64,000 bases of DNA, taken from positions 30,201,741 to 30,265,740 of the forward strand of contig CM041465.1 of assembly GCA_023213395.1 (NCBI GenBank), read 5' to 3'. Positions within the stretch are counted from its first letter, which is position 1. Each line of letters starts with the position of its first letter. The notes under the pieces were generated by a model. The model did not search any database, had not been told where the DNA came from, and was given only the letters and a program-made list of their open reading frames with translations. This document shows positions 1 through 10,793 of this stretch, one piece after another. This DNA comes from Cycas panzhihuaensis. Its lineage: Eukaryota; Cycadophyta. Position numbers and translations under genes: made by a program.

Positions 1-2023
1 TTTGATTGATTAATATAGTTATAAAAGGTTTATAAAAATTTAAACACATTTTATAACATTTCAGATCCGTGCATTAAGACTTAAGCCCCCTTAAGGGTTC
101 CGCCCCGGGTCATATCAACTAACGCGACCACCAACTCGTTTGTTAAAGGGCCTTTCTTAATAAATTTTTTTTTTTTTTTTCTTAATACATAGGGTACCTG
201 GCTCTTTTTCGCAATATCCTTTCACTAGGGTATCGGTTTCTGACGAAACCTGTCTCGTTGAGTCCAAAATTTTGTGGGCTTCAATTTTGACTGGTTATTT
301 GCTACCTTTAAAGCCAATTTGACCTGATTTTAATCAGCTAAAGTCAATCATTTTTTTCTCGAAATTTTTTTGAGTTATTAACATAAAAAGTACCTTTCAC
401 CTTTTTCGATATAACTTTTCTGATTCATATCAGATTTTAGATCCGTCAATTTCGTTGGGAAGCTGACTCATTTATCTTCGAACTGACATATTTATTTATA
501 AATTTTGAAGTTTGCTTGCAGACTTTCAAGACTCCTAAAGTTGAGGTTTCATTCAAGTCCTAGTTGGACTTTCTTTAAGACTTTCGAGCCAAATTTCTTT
601 CTAATTTTGAATATATTTCACTTGATATTTATATAATAGTGATCATTAACAAGATTTGTTAGTATTTATTGAGTTTTTAAGCCATTTTGCAACTCATTTA
701 GCCTACTTTTGGGCCTCTAGAACAAAAGGAGCCCCTCTTTTTTATTTGATTCAGTAAACAGGTATTTCTTGTCATATTTTTCACTTTTATCAAATCTAGA
801 ACTTATATAAACGTCCCTTTTGTGCTTGATTAAGAGATTATTTACACTTGTTTGTGATTATTAAAGAACAATTACCCCCCTCCATTCTCAACACAACCTG
901 CTTACGAAACTTGATTAAAGGAGCTCACTTGGCTTTCATTTAGAAATTTTTTCATCTTTTTATATTTTTTAAAGGAAAAAGTTCTTATTTTTTACAAAGG
1001 AATCTAATACTTCAAAGGGGGAGAGCATTTTATTATTTCAAATTGCATAAATAGGGGCAATCATAGATATACATCTTTATTTTGAAAGGAAAGTGCATAT
1101 AGACTTCTTGGAACATTGAATAATTATTTTCTTTTAAAAAAGGTATTTGATTGATTTAAAGGTGTGAATATAGATTCAAATTTGCTCATAGTTTCCTTAT
1201 TGTGAGATTAATCATTTATACTTTCAAAGGAGAAATTTTGTTTTGAAATTGAAAGCATTCTTTTATTGAAAAAGATATTTCATACTTTATTTTTTCAAAT
1301 TGATATTTGAGTATTAAAAGAAATTTGATCTTTAGTCTTCATTTCCAAGTTTCATTTCAATTTTTTGTTCTAAAAGGAATCTTGTTTGTAAGCAAGACCA
1401 TCTATAATAAAAAAAAATTTACATTAAATCAAATAATTACCTGAATTGAACCTCCTTTTTTTCCAACCTTGCAAGGGGAACGGTTAGGACCTCTGAAGTT
1501 ACCACCCCGTACACACCACTTAGCCTACTCATATTGGATGAGTAAAGCCTTTGGCTATCAGGTGTATTCGGTGGCAGGCCGAGGTGCAGAACCTATTCCA
1601 TTTGTGGTGTTTGGAGACCAAGGCTAGACCTGGAGAGGGTGAGTGCCTTGGTTCGAGAACCTTCACCGCTAGATATGTCGCTAGGCGTAAGTCTAGCGCA
1701 GGTGGGTCAACAATTCAAGGGGGTGTAAAAGCCTTCTTAGCAGCCCGCGTACTAAGGTATATAGAGCCTAGCACTCACGTACCGGTGTATTGGGTCCCTG
1801 TTTTGCCATCTGTAGGCAGGTGCCACTAGACAGGATAACAACCGAAGGTTACCCCAGAAGAAACATAAACCTAGAGCCTAGCAAACGTCATTTAGGGACT
1901 AGGTCCACTTATAAAATGTTGGTTAAACTTGAAAAACCTTTTTTATTCATTTAACTAAAACCTTGGTGGGATAAACATATTTTATTTACTAAAGGATTAC
2001 TATCATATCCCAAGTTAAGTAAC
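1..2023 (+). other. Untranslated leader of COP-A (partial)
   Basis: This is AT-rich non-coding DNA upstream of gag. About 60-300 aligns by eye with 51900-52130 in the leader of NA-K, including a nearly identical block around 181-255. A perfect 6-bp stem with a 4-base loop (GGTTTC-TGAC-GAAACC) lies at 235-250 and recurs at 52061-52076. In retroelements, leaders carry packaging and dimerisation signals, so a conserved hairpin is a candidate for such a role (inference). At 1470-1910 there is a GC- and CpG-richer stretch with no counterpart seen in NA-K. It has an open frame at 1551-1829, but that frame begins with TTG and resembles nothing I know. Confidence 0.7.
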
Positions 2024-3230
2024 ATGGCATCAAGCTTAGGAAATATGACTATTCCAGTATTCTACCCTATTGTTGGCTCTCTTGTGGCCAAGATTTCCTC
2101 ATTGATTTGAGTGAGTTGCTATTATGGCATCCTTTTTTTGATCATTTCTTGAAGGGTAGTTATTTCTGCTTTATACCCTTATTCGATAGGACAAATTTTC
2201 TAATTTGGAGCAGAAAAATGAAATCTATCCTCATGTCAAAGGAATTATGGGACATAGTTCAGACAGCCTATACAAATCCAGGTGACCAAGCCACAAATGA
2301 ACAAAAGAGGGTATTCAAAGAAATGGTCAAGAAAGACAATGAAGCTCTAGCATTCTTGTTTTGTGCTATTGATAATAAAATCTTTCCAAGAGTGAGTGAA
2401 GCAACCACATCAAAGCAAGTATGGGATACTTTACAACTAATTTATAAAGGAGTGGCTTCATCAAAGCTTCAAACCCTTAGGAGTAAATTTGAAAACATAA
2501 GGATGAATTCAAATGAATTAGTTACCGACTTTATAACAAAGGTACAAGGCCTGGTTAATCAAATGAGATCTCTTGGAGAGACCTTAACAGAACAAAGAGT
2601 TGTTAAAAGGATTCTACGATGTGTCAGTGTCGTACCAAGCTTTGAAATGGTCACAACCAACATTGAAGTCTCCAAAGACTTGAGCACCCTCAAAATAGAA
2701 CAATTGAGTGCCATGTTAATGGTTGTTGAAGAGAAGAAGGCATCTAATGAATCACTTGAATATGCTTTTGCCACTAAGGCAATGATACGCCAACATGTTT
2801 AAGCAAGCACTTCTAAATATAGGGATCAGTCTCTAAAAGAAAAGAGTAGAAACCCTAGACATACGCCACACCAACAAAGGCAGCCAAGATATCAAGCTCC
2901 ACACCAAAGACAAGGAGCTAATCAAAGAGATTCAAGGCAAACTAGATATCCAAGTGAAGAAAGACAATAAGGTCCGCATCAATGTTGTCCCAATTGCCAA
3001 AGGGACATACCACCACAAAGGGAAAATCTTCATCCTCCAAATCATAGACAAAGGGATTATCCAACTCTCATGAAGAAAGAGGAAGGCCATTTCATATTGA
3101 TAGATCTTATCCTCGAAGTAGAAGTCTCAGTTATGGGAGAAGAGATTCATCATATTGTACCTTTTGCAATCGCCCTGGTCACACGGAAGATAGGTGCTTT
3201 GCTAAAAATGGACCACCTAACAAAGGAAGT
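2024..3230 (+). pseudogene. COP-A gag (broken)
   Basis: Copia gag forms the virus-like particle and binds the element RNA. The likely start is the ATG at 2024. The expected start of the capsid domain is interrupted by a 117-bp insertion (2063-2179) flanked by TATTC. The frame then runs to 2802 with features of the plant copia gag domain (UBN2 type): a W-S-R-K-M segment, LWDIV, VWDTL, and a segment near L-R-S-K-F. Further on, in another frame, a canonical zinc knuckle CX2CX4HX4C is encoded at 3156-3197 (C..C....H....C all present). There are frameshifts between 2802 and 3150. The gag resembles that of COP-J at 45.4-46.3 kb, so the two are related families. Confidence 0.85.
2063..2179. repeat. 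117-bp insertion in COP-A gag with TATTC duplication
   Basis: The codons for the I-P-V-F stretch end at 2062 and the following D-R-T-N-F stretch starts at 2185. The related COP-J gag has the matching residues side by side (I-P-M-F-D-G-N-N-F). TATTC is present at 2058-2062 and again at 2180-2184, which looks like a 5-bp target duplication. The insert brings an in-frame stop. I do not recognise its family; clear terminal inverted repeats are not seen. Confidence 0.6.
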
Positions 3231-3242
3231 ACTAATACTGTT

Positions 3243-4560
3243 GTGCAAAATAGAAAAAATCAGTTATTCTTATCCTGCTTTCTAGCCCATGAAGATGAAG
3301 ATAATAGTTGGTACATTGACTCAATATGCTCAACTCACATGACTCATAAAAGGGGTTGGTTTCAAACAATGGATACAACCAAAACGGGCTCTATTATGTT
3401 TGGAGATGATACAACCCATGAAGTTGTTGGCAAAGGAAATGTAGCTCTCCAAACCGATTCAGGAGAAACCAAATACATTGAGGATGTTCTATATGTTCCA
3501 GCCTTAAGGAAGAATCTACTATCAGTGGGACAGATGATGGGTCAGGATTATAGAGTCATATTTGATAATGGCGAGTGTATTATCAAAGATAAGAGACAAA
3601 ATAAAGCAATTGTTGCCAAAGGAAAAATGACAAAAGATAATCTATTCAAACTTGTCATCCCTCCATCTGATTCCTATGCTTTGAAAACAACCATCAAGAT
3701 TGACATCAACATGTGGCATAAACGATTTGGGCACTTGAATTACAGTAGTTTGGCACATATGAAAAGGATGAGCATGGTTGATGGGTTGCCCCACATTGAA
3801 GTGGACAAAAATGTCTGTGAGGGATGTCTACTTGGAAAACAACATAGGGAAAGTTTTCCAGATTTTACCTATAGAGCACAAAGTCCTCTTCAATTGGTAT
3901 ATACTGATATTTGTGGTCCCATGGAAACTCCATCTCTAGGAGGAGCAAAATACTTTATTACTTTCATAGATGACTATACAAAAAAAACATGGGTTTTCTT
4001 CATGAAATTTAAATCTACGCATTTCAACACTTTGTTGACTTCAAAACCTACGTGGAGAGACAAAGTGGACACAAGATACTCTCCCTAAGATCAGACAATG
4101 GGGGAGAATTCATTTCAAATCAATTCAATGCTTATTGTGTTCACCATGGAATCAGGCATCAGTTAACCAATCCCTACACCCCCTCAACAAAATGGTGTAG
4201 CAGAAAGAAAAAAATTGCACCATAGTTGAAATGGCAAGGTGCATGCTGAAAGATAAAAGATTAAGAAATCAATTTTGGGCCAAAGCAGTACATACTGCAG
4301 TATATTTGATCAACTGAAGTACCACTAAAGCACTCTGATGGAAGACTCCCAAAGAAGCATGGACAGGATACAAACCAAGTATCCATCACTTGAGAGTTTT
4401 TTGCTGCGTGGCATATACTCATATTCTTGAACAGAAAAGGACTAAATTGGATGATCATAGTACCAAATGCATTTTCATCGGCTATAGTGATATATCAAAA
4501 TCATATAAACTTTATGATCCAAAAGCAAAAAAGGTTATCATGAGCAGAGATGTTGTCTTT
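3243..4560 (+). pseudogene. COP-A protease and integrase (broken)
   Basis: Protease: the aspartic protease motif near 3310 reads W-Y-I-D-S-I-C-S-T-H-M, where the usual glycine after D-S is replaced by isoleucine, so it is probably inactive. GAG-pre-integrase: W-H-K-R-F-G-H and C-E-G-C near 3715-3850 form the HHCC zinc site. Integrase core: D-I-C-G-P-M near 3906 and a second acidic block near 4090-4110 (S-D-N-G-G-E-F) keep the first Asp, second Asp and Glu signals. Breaks occur near 4088 and 4180. The C-terminal part resumes around 4390 and continues to 4998, including the K-C-I-F-I-G-Y block typical after the copia integrase core, then a proline-rich linker to RT. Confidence 0.88.
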
Positions 4561-4619
4561 CAAGAAACTGATTCCTATTATGTTGATCATCATCAAGAAA
4601 AAGGAAAGAATGTGACAAT

Positions 4620-6477
4620 AAATCTTGATTCCAATCCTAGGTCCACATATGTGCCACCTTGGCAGCTCCAAAGAAGGACCATTGATGTTGAAGGTGGGGA
4701 GGGAACTTCTTTTCAACCTCCACCACAAACTTTTCCTGGGGAAGAAACCTCTCAACCTCCACCACAAACAATTCCTAAATGGACTCAAAGATATCATACC
4801 ATGGATAACATGTTGGATCATGATTATAATAGAAGATCAACTCGATCTCATTGGGTAAACTTTGTTCTTATGTCTCGTGTTATGGAAACACATGAGCCCC
4901 AATCCTTTACTGAGGCTAATTCAGATGCTACATGGAGAAAAGCTATGGAGGAAGAATACAACTCCATTGTAAAAAATGACACTTGGAAATTTGGTTGATC
5001 TTCCTCCCAACAAAAAGCCTATTGGGACTAAGTGGATATACAAAACAAAATTCAGATCTGATGGCTCTATTGACAAGCACAAAGCTTGTCTTGTTGCAAA
5101 AGGATACTCTCAAAAGGAAGGCATTGATTATAATGAGACCTTTGCTCCAGTTGCCAGAATGGAAATAGTTCGGATGATTATCAATTTGGCTACTCAAATG
5201 AAATGGGACGTTCGCCAAATGGACATCAAAAGTGATTTTCTTAATGGCTACATCGAAGAAGACATCTATGTCTCTCAACCCCTCGGTTTTGAAGTCAGGG
5301 GGGAAGAAAACAAACTGTACAAACTCAAGAAAGCACTTTATGAACTTAAATAAGCACCTAGGGTGTGGTATTCCCGTATTGACAAATATTTCAGAGATCA
5401 AGGCTTCAAAAGATCTCAATCAGATCCAAATCTATACACTAAAATCGAAGGTAAATCGATCCTAACTGTGGAATTATATGTTGACGATCTTGTTTACATA
5501 GGAAATGATCCACAACTCTCACATCAATTCAAGGAAGATATGTGTAGAGAATTTGAAATGACTGACTTGGGTCTAATGCATTACTTCCTTAGAATAGAAG
5601 TATGGCAAGATGATGGCGGCATTCTTATCTCCCAAAGAAAATATACCTTGGACTTACTTCAAAAGTTCAAGATGAGAGAATATAAACCTTTAGCTACTCC
5701 TGCCGAAGTTGGAATAAAACTTTCAAATCATGTTGAGTCCGCCTCGTGGATCCGACACTACATGTGCAACTAATTGGCAGCTTAATTTACTTGACTTCTA
5801 CACAACCCGATATCATGCATGCGATTAGTGTGGTATCCCGATTTATGCATGATCCAAAGACTTCTCATTGGCAAGCAGCAAAAAGAATCCTACGATATCT
5901 TAAAGGCACGACAGATTTTGGGCTATATTACAGGTCTACATCAAACTTTAGATTGACAGGGCATACAGATTCAAACTGGGCTGGTGATATAGATGACAGG
6001 AAATCTACATCAGGTTACACCTTTAATATGGGTTCAGCAACTATAGCATGGAGCTCAAAGAAACAAAATGCAGTTTCCTTATCAATAGCAAAGGCATAAT
6101 ATAAAGCAGCAGTTTCAAGGCCATGTGAAACAGTTTGGTTGCGTCGTCTACTACAAAATCTCAAAATAGAACAGCAAGGGCCAACCAAAATCTGGTGCGA
6201 CAATCAAAGCACCATACAAATGACAAAGAATCTGAGTTTTCATGGTAGAACCAAGCATATTGAGACACAACATCATTTCATTCGAGAATTAGTACAAGAA
6301 GGACAAATTGAGCTAAAATATTGCAATACGGAGGACCAGACAGTGGACATCTTCACAAAAGCATTGGGTAAAATCAAGTTCGAGAAATTCAGAGAAAATT
6401 TGGGAATTGCTCACATTGGGGATTATGGGGGAGAATGTTGGGATAACCCCCAATGTCCTAAGGATATGTGCGCCTAG
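4620..6477 (+). pseudogene. COP-A reverse transcriptase and RNase H (broken)
   Basis: This is the RVT_2 reverse transcriptase that copies element RNA into DNA. W-R-K-A-M-E-E-E-Y near 4930 precedes the polymerase. The frame shifts near 4990 and continues with G-T-K-W-I-Y-K-T-K-F, F-A-P-V-A-R, Q-M-D-I-K-S-D-F-L-N-G, and the catalytic Y-V-D-D near 5480. RNase H follows, with G-S-L-I-Y-L, W-A-G-D, S-S-K-K-Q and C-D-N-Q-S, ending near 6477. In-frame stops TAA occur at 5351-5353, 5771-5773 and 6097-6099; the first two replace what is normally Gln (CAA). The catalytic aspartates are intact although the frame is dead. Confidence 0.92.
6425..6435 (+). promoter_or_regulatory. COP-A polypurine tract
   Basis: ATGGGGGAGAA lies directly before the TGTTGGG start of the 3' LTR. 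It would prime plus-strand DNA synthesis. NA-K carries a very similar tract before an LTR that also starts TGTTGGGG. Confidence 0.8.
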
Positions 6478-6750
6478 GGACCCCCAAAGCCACATTTGGG
6501 GCTCCCTAGGGCACCTAGAGCCTACCTAAGTCGTCATCAGCCCACATATTCAGGTATGCTTTATTATTTTAATTTAATTTTTTATTTTTTTGATGGCTAA
6601 CTTGAAGGCCGGGTTGAGGCGCTTAGGTGCCTCCCTAAAATTCTATTTAAAGGGTTGTACTACAACCTAGGTGTTTTTTCAACACCGCCTTCAACTATAT
6701 GGAAATATGTTAATCGCAATGGCATCCTGACCCGCTTTACTCTTCTACAA
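6436..6750 (+). repeat. COP-A 3' LTR (right end approximate)
   Basis: It begins TGTTGGGATAACCCCC immediately after the polypurine tract. A TATA-like CTATTTAAAG lies near 6642. One possible end is ...CTTCTACA at 6749, but the partner LTR is outside the window so the end is not confirmed. By about 6800 the sequence reads as the gag of COP-B on the other strand. Confidence 0.6.
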
Positions 6751-6799
6751 ACAACAGTAGTAGCAGTGCCTATGCAACTCAATAAGGAACCTCCAACAA

Positions 6800-7001
6800 A
6801 TAACATGCTTGCAACAAGTGCAAGCCTATCTCTTTCTTCCAAACCGATAACATCTACCATATCAGTAGGTTTGGCTTCCTTTCCTATGACAATGTCCCAT
6901 GCATTTTTGGCCATTAGAAGTCCCTGCATCTTTGACTTCCAGATGTTGTAATTTTGTCCAGTAAATTTGTCTGAATCTCCAAGGGAAAAGACTAAAGCCA
7001 T
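6800..7001 (-). pseudogene. COP-B gag N-terminus
   Basis: The ATG at 7001 opens a frame with features of the plant copia gag start: D-K-F-T-G-Q-N-Y-N-I-W-K followed by M-Q-G-L-L and N-A-W-D-I-V. About 65 residues look like gag. Beyond L-A-L-V-A-S the frame stays open to 6660 but no longer resembles gag and probably reads through into COP-A LTR DNA. It is similar to the gag start of COP-E (D-K-F-T-D-N-N-Y-H-I-W-K), so both belong to one broad copia group. Confidence 0.75.
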
Positions 7002-7688
7002 TTTGAGAAGATAAAATATATACTAAGAAAACCTGCTAAACATAAGGAGAAAGCTTGCAACATACCATACAACCATACAACTATACAGAATTGTATTAAA
7101 AAAAGTACGCCTATACAAGATGAAGAAAAATTGAACTCAAATTAAAGGTTATGTTATGCTCTTTCTAAATCTGTAAAAAATATTTGCATTCGTCTTCTAG
7201 TTTGCTCAAAAAATGGCCCAAATTTTGTACAGCTAAATAGGGTTTTGAAGGGGAAAATGCTTAAATCTTCTCAAATACTTGATGAAATTTATCAAACTTG
7301 TGAAAGATATTATCTAGACAAGAATTTTGAAATAGATTTTACCCAGAAAAACAAAGTAAAATGAATAAAATTTGAGATCAAAACTTCAAATCTATGCCCC
7401 TAAAAAATTGAGTTTTCTCGCTTATTGATACAAAACCTGAAGTCATGCCTTTAGAATAGATTACTCCCCTCTGCTAGACGAACCTACAAGCCAAATTTCA
7501 TTGAATTCTAAGCACCTAAAACTTTTGCATCCATACGATTCTATACTTCAATTAATGAACTCAAAATGAGTCTTTTCTTTCTTAGAAGACTCCAAAAAAA
7601 AACTTCAACACTTTTCTCAAAATAAGTTCTTCAATATTTTTAATCCGGCTTCTCTCAGACTTTTATCAACAGACTTCCCCTAATACCA

Positions 7689-7892
7689 TGTCAAAACAAT
7701 TTTGAATACATGAAGTACCTCAATTCATTAGTAAGAGAGAAATTCTCTCATATAAATACATTATGTGCACATATGAGAGCCTATGCATGTAGGCCAACTG
7801 TCAGTAGTACATTAAAGAGGGGTTGGACACATAACCCTCAAGTTAACTTTAGAAGACATGGATATAAAAGATAAATGATTATTACTTTAACA
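7689..7892 (-). repeat. COP-B 5' LTR, 204 bp
   Basis: On the minus strand it starts TGTTAAAG and ends ...TTTTGACA, and it is followed directly by TGGTATTAGGGG (7688-7677), a degenerate initiator Met-tRNA primer site. A TATA-like motif (reverse complement of TATAAATA, near 7741) lies inside. No second copy is present to confirm the ends. Confidence 0.6.
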
Positions 7893-9630
7893 GCGTCCCC
7901 CCCGCCCCCCTCCCTTCCCTTATAAAAGAAAGGTACTTATTGCCCAAAGTTCGTGCACTCACTCCAATATCTCATCTCTTAGTTTTCTTGTTTTTGGCAG
8001 TGTGTCATTTTTGTCATGAGTCAACGAGTGTAATACTTAAAGTCGTGGAATGATTTCAATCTTCATAATGGCCCCAGTTTCTGCAATTGGTATGTGTAGA
8101 CATATGCTCATATGACTTTGGTGTTTGGTGTGTCTTCATGTATGTCACAGCATCTGGAAACTACCCATGCATATGTCTAGATTGAGATGAAGAGTAAAGA
8201 GTGGAATAAGACAAGTAAGTTTTTGAAGTTCAAAGCATAAAAATGGATCTTCAAGCCCTTCATGTTGGTTGATAAGAACACCCTATGGTGTTTAAGTAAG
8301 CGGGTTTAGTCTAGGGGCAAAGATGTTACGTATGTATAGGAAGCCACACATGCCCAGCTGACACACCTGGTTGGGAAGCCTGGCCATTTAGCACATCGAA
8401 CCCCATGATCCAGTTATTTTGATACCCTGTGATGCTACATGAGAAAACCCAATGTTGAACCATTCAATTCCCAATCTACAAATGTAAAATCCAAAGCATT
8501 CACTCTTTACCACCAATCTGCCAAAAGCGCACATTTTGAAAGTATTATACTTAAACAGCAAAATATCGCAAGTTGAAGTTCTGCAACTGTTATATATGAC
8601 CGTTATTCTGTTGCAAGCAAAATGTCAGATGCTGAATAGTTTTACACCCCATTAATGCAGTCTAAAACTGACAAAAATATGATATAATCCAATCAGACTT
8701 ATAAACTTCAATATTGCTTTTATCAAACATAATGCAATTCTCCATGGTTTCAACAAAAATATTGATCTTGCAAGTTGGAGAGGGCCAGATTGGAATTGAG
8801 ACTGCAAACAATATTTTCATGCACCATGATTAATCTTGTCTTCTTTTGTGAGCCATATTTGTTGAGAGGATCAATGGGCCAAAGATCCATACACACTCTC
8901 TGCCATCTAAGTTGGCCATATACAATCCAAGCATTTCCTAACAAATCACTTGTATACATGAAGATTCAATCACCATCAATATGCTGAAGTTGCTTCCATG
9001 GAATAACTAAATATTAGAAGTCCTAACTAAAATCAGTTGGTTTAAGTCTTTAAAACAATTTCTATTGCAGTCTTCATGGTAAAATTCATCAAGTTTAGGT
9101 TGATGCAAACAATCACAAACCTCTTTTAATAATATCGGTACATGTGTGTACTACTGCAACTTCTTCCTTTCCTCAGAAAGACCGTTGTCTCTCTCACTTA
9201 GTGGGAACTTCTTTAATGATATTTTTTCCCTGGGTTTAACTTGTTACCTGAGTTATTAAGTTTGAACTATCCTTATGATTAGTCATTCTTTGCATAATCT
9301 GCCTCGTCAAAAGCAGTAATTGAACTCATAGCTGCATCAACTTTTGGGGGGGGTTGATCTCAAAGAGCACACAAAATAAGGGGTTCAAGATAAACCATAC
9401 AACATTAAATACATGCATTCTGTGGCAGAAGAGGAAGTATTCTAAAAAGCACTTCCACTTTTCAATTATAGTCCTATATGCAAGAAATCTGTCAAGCTTG
9501 AGGCATTTGAGAACTTGCTTCAAGCATATCATCTTCAACAACACAATACTCTTTCATTAAAGCAACTTGCACCTTCCAAGACATGAGAGCAGATCACGAG
9601 TCACATGAACTTGCATTTGCATACCATTAC
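7893..9630. other. No gene recognised
   Basis: The stretch starts with a C-rich run (7897-7915). Only short open frames on both strands are present (about 70 codons at most, e.g. 8750-8987), none with a familiar motif. No LTR, primer site or transposase signal was found. It may be old unrecognisable repeat or intergenic DNA. Confidence 0.4.
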
Positions 9631-9780
9631 AACATCTGACTTGAACGGACAAGATGCACAATTTATTTTAAAAAATTAACACATACAAAACGACTCAAAA
9701 TAACATCTGCCTTGAACGTACAAGGTGCACAATTTATTTACAAACTTAACACTGATACAAAAAGACTCAAAATAACATCC
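9631..9780. repeat. Tandem duplication, ~71-bp unit, two copies
   Basis: The block AACATCTG...GAACG..CAAG.TGCACAATTTATTT...GACTCAAAATAACATC occurs at 9631 and again at 9702, with the start of a third copy at 9774. The copies differ by several substitutions, so this is an old local duplication. Confidence 0.75.
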
Positions 9781-10429
9781 CTATAGACTCAATAAATGTC
9801 AACCAATCAACTTGGGGTGGAAAGATCAACGTCTTATGGTTTACCTTTCCCTGCAAATCGCCTATTAAGTAGGCAAGCCCCCAAGGGTTGCAACCCATTG
9901 AGTTACTCAAATTAGCTGTTGTGGGCAACCATTGCTTAATTAAGAAAACTCTAACCAATCTTAGCAGGCAGACGGGGTCACTGCGATCCCCAGGTGATGT
10001 CAAATGGAACAGAATCCCCTCATCCAAGGCTTCTCAAGAAAAGGAGTCTGTGACTAACACAATCCCCTGCAATTAGATAAAAATGCATTTGGGACTGTAA
10101 CCTCAAAAACAGAACTCCCGGCCAAAAGCCATAATTACACAGATCAGATACCACAGCCAAGAATATCCAGAATGTCTCGAGCTATCTTTTAATATTGTTG
10201 TCAAGTACAATGTTAAAATGCCATTAATGTGCAGCTTAATGCATCTGTCAAAGAGGTCAGAATCTAAGTAAGCATTCATTTTCTTCAATATTTACAGTTA
10301 TCCATGCCATAATCTGAGGAATCGAAGAGGCATGAGTGTTCTCTCCTTCATTTATTATTTAGTTCAACTTGTTGGCTACTGATCTAACTCACATAGAATT
10401 AAGAATGTAAGCGCAGAGATTTTCTTACT
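9781..10429. other. No gene recognised
   Basis: The minus strand has an 86-codon open frame (10027-9767) and a 61-codon frame (10288-10103). Neither shows a motif I can name. The composition is more balanced than in the surrounding retrotransposons. Confidence 0.3.
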
Positions 10430-10678
10430 CTACCATTGTGGGTTTAAACGTGATTGTTTTGGGCCCCTCGGAGTTGCCCTTCTGCACCCCAAGGCCCTTT
10501 CATTTGACAACAAGCTTAAGTTATCAAACCGCAAGAAGCAGCAACAGCCAAAAAGCACAGCATGGAAGCAATATCCATGAATAAGGCAATAAACTCCTAT
10601 CCCAACGGAATGCCCACGGCGTCTCAAAACTCGGTGAATAGCGCATTTCTGCAGCCAGTGCCCATCCCCCCCAGGCAT
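10430..10678 (-). CDS. Unrecognised 82-codon open frame (doubtful)
   Basis: An ATG-started frame runs from 10678 to a stop at 10430 on the minus strand. The product would be Cys- and Arg-rich, with a Cys-rich hydrophobic centre (G-C-C-C-F). I know no family with this pattern. It sits in a CpG-richer segment unlike the AT-rich elements around it, which is the only reason to list it. It could be an exon or non-coding transcript of a low-copy locus, or chance. Confidence 0.15.
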   Translation of the reverse strand: MPGGDGHWLQKCAIHRVLRRRGHSVGIGVYCLIHGYCFHAVLFGCCCFLRFDNLSLLSNERALGCRRATPRGPKQSRLNPQW

Positions 10679-10712
10679 CAACCTTGGTTTGGTCTGTCAA
10701 AGTCTTCTGCCT

Positions 10713-10793
10713 TCACCACTTAGACACGCCCTTGAAAGCTTCTAATACAGTTCCCATAAGCCCTGTAACTAGTCCCCACCATAATTTCCACAT
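10713..10793 (-). CDS. 26-codon small open frame (doubtful)
   Basis: ATG at 10793 to TGA at 10713 on the minus strand gives a Trp-rich, hydrophobic peptide (M-W-K-L-W-W-G-L-V, later E-A-F-K-G-V). It lies just upstream of the 82-codon frame at 10678-10430 on the same strand. Amphipathic short peptides of this kind can be real, but one this short arises easily by chance. No family recognised. Confidence 0.12.
   Translation of the reverse strand: MWKLWWGLVTGLMGTVLEAFKGVSKW

Larger units (their letters stand above)
1..6750 (+). mobile_element. COP-A: Ty1/copia LTR retrotransposon, 5' end off window
   Basis: The region holds, in order, a long leader, gag with a CCHC knuckle, protease, integrase, reverse transcriptase, RNase H, a polypurine tract and a 3' LTR. 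Integrase before reverse transcriptase is the Ty1/copia order. The 5' LTR and primer site are not in the window. NA-K has a related leader, and there the matching part starts about 1.9 kb after the primer site, so a similar length is probably missing here. All frames are broken, so it is a dead copy. The right end of the 3' LTR is approximate because only one LTR is visible. Confidence 0.9.
6750..7892 (-). mobile_element. COP-B: 5' fragment of a minus-strand copia element
   Basis: Reading on the minus strand there is a short LTR (7892-7689), a primer site just inside it, a leader, and the start of gag (ATG at 7001). The element stops inside gag where COP-A sequence begins, so COP-A either inserted into it or replaced the rest by deletion. 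The remainder may lie left of the window. Confidence 0.7.

Noticed and set aside
1551-1829. 92-codon open frame in the GC-rich part of the COP-A leader
   Set aside because: It starts with TTG, has no recognisable domain, and lies in a leader. High GC lowers stop frequency, so the open frame is weak evidence.
9767-10027. Possible organelle-derived or host gene fragment on the minus strand
   Set aside because: The 86-codon frame resembles no plastid or mitochondrial protein I can recall, and no neighbouring exons were found.
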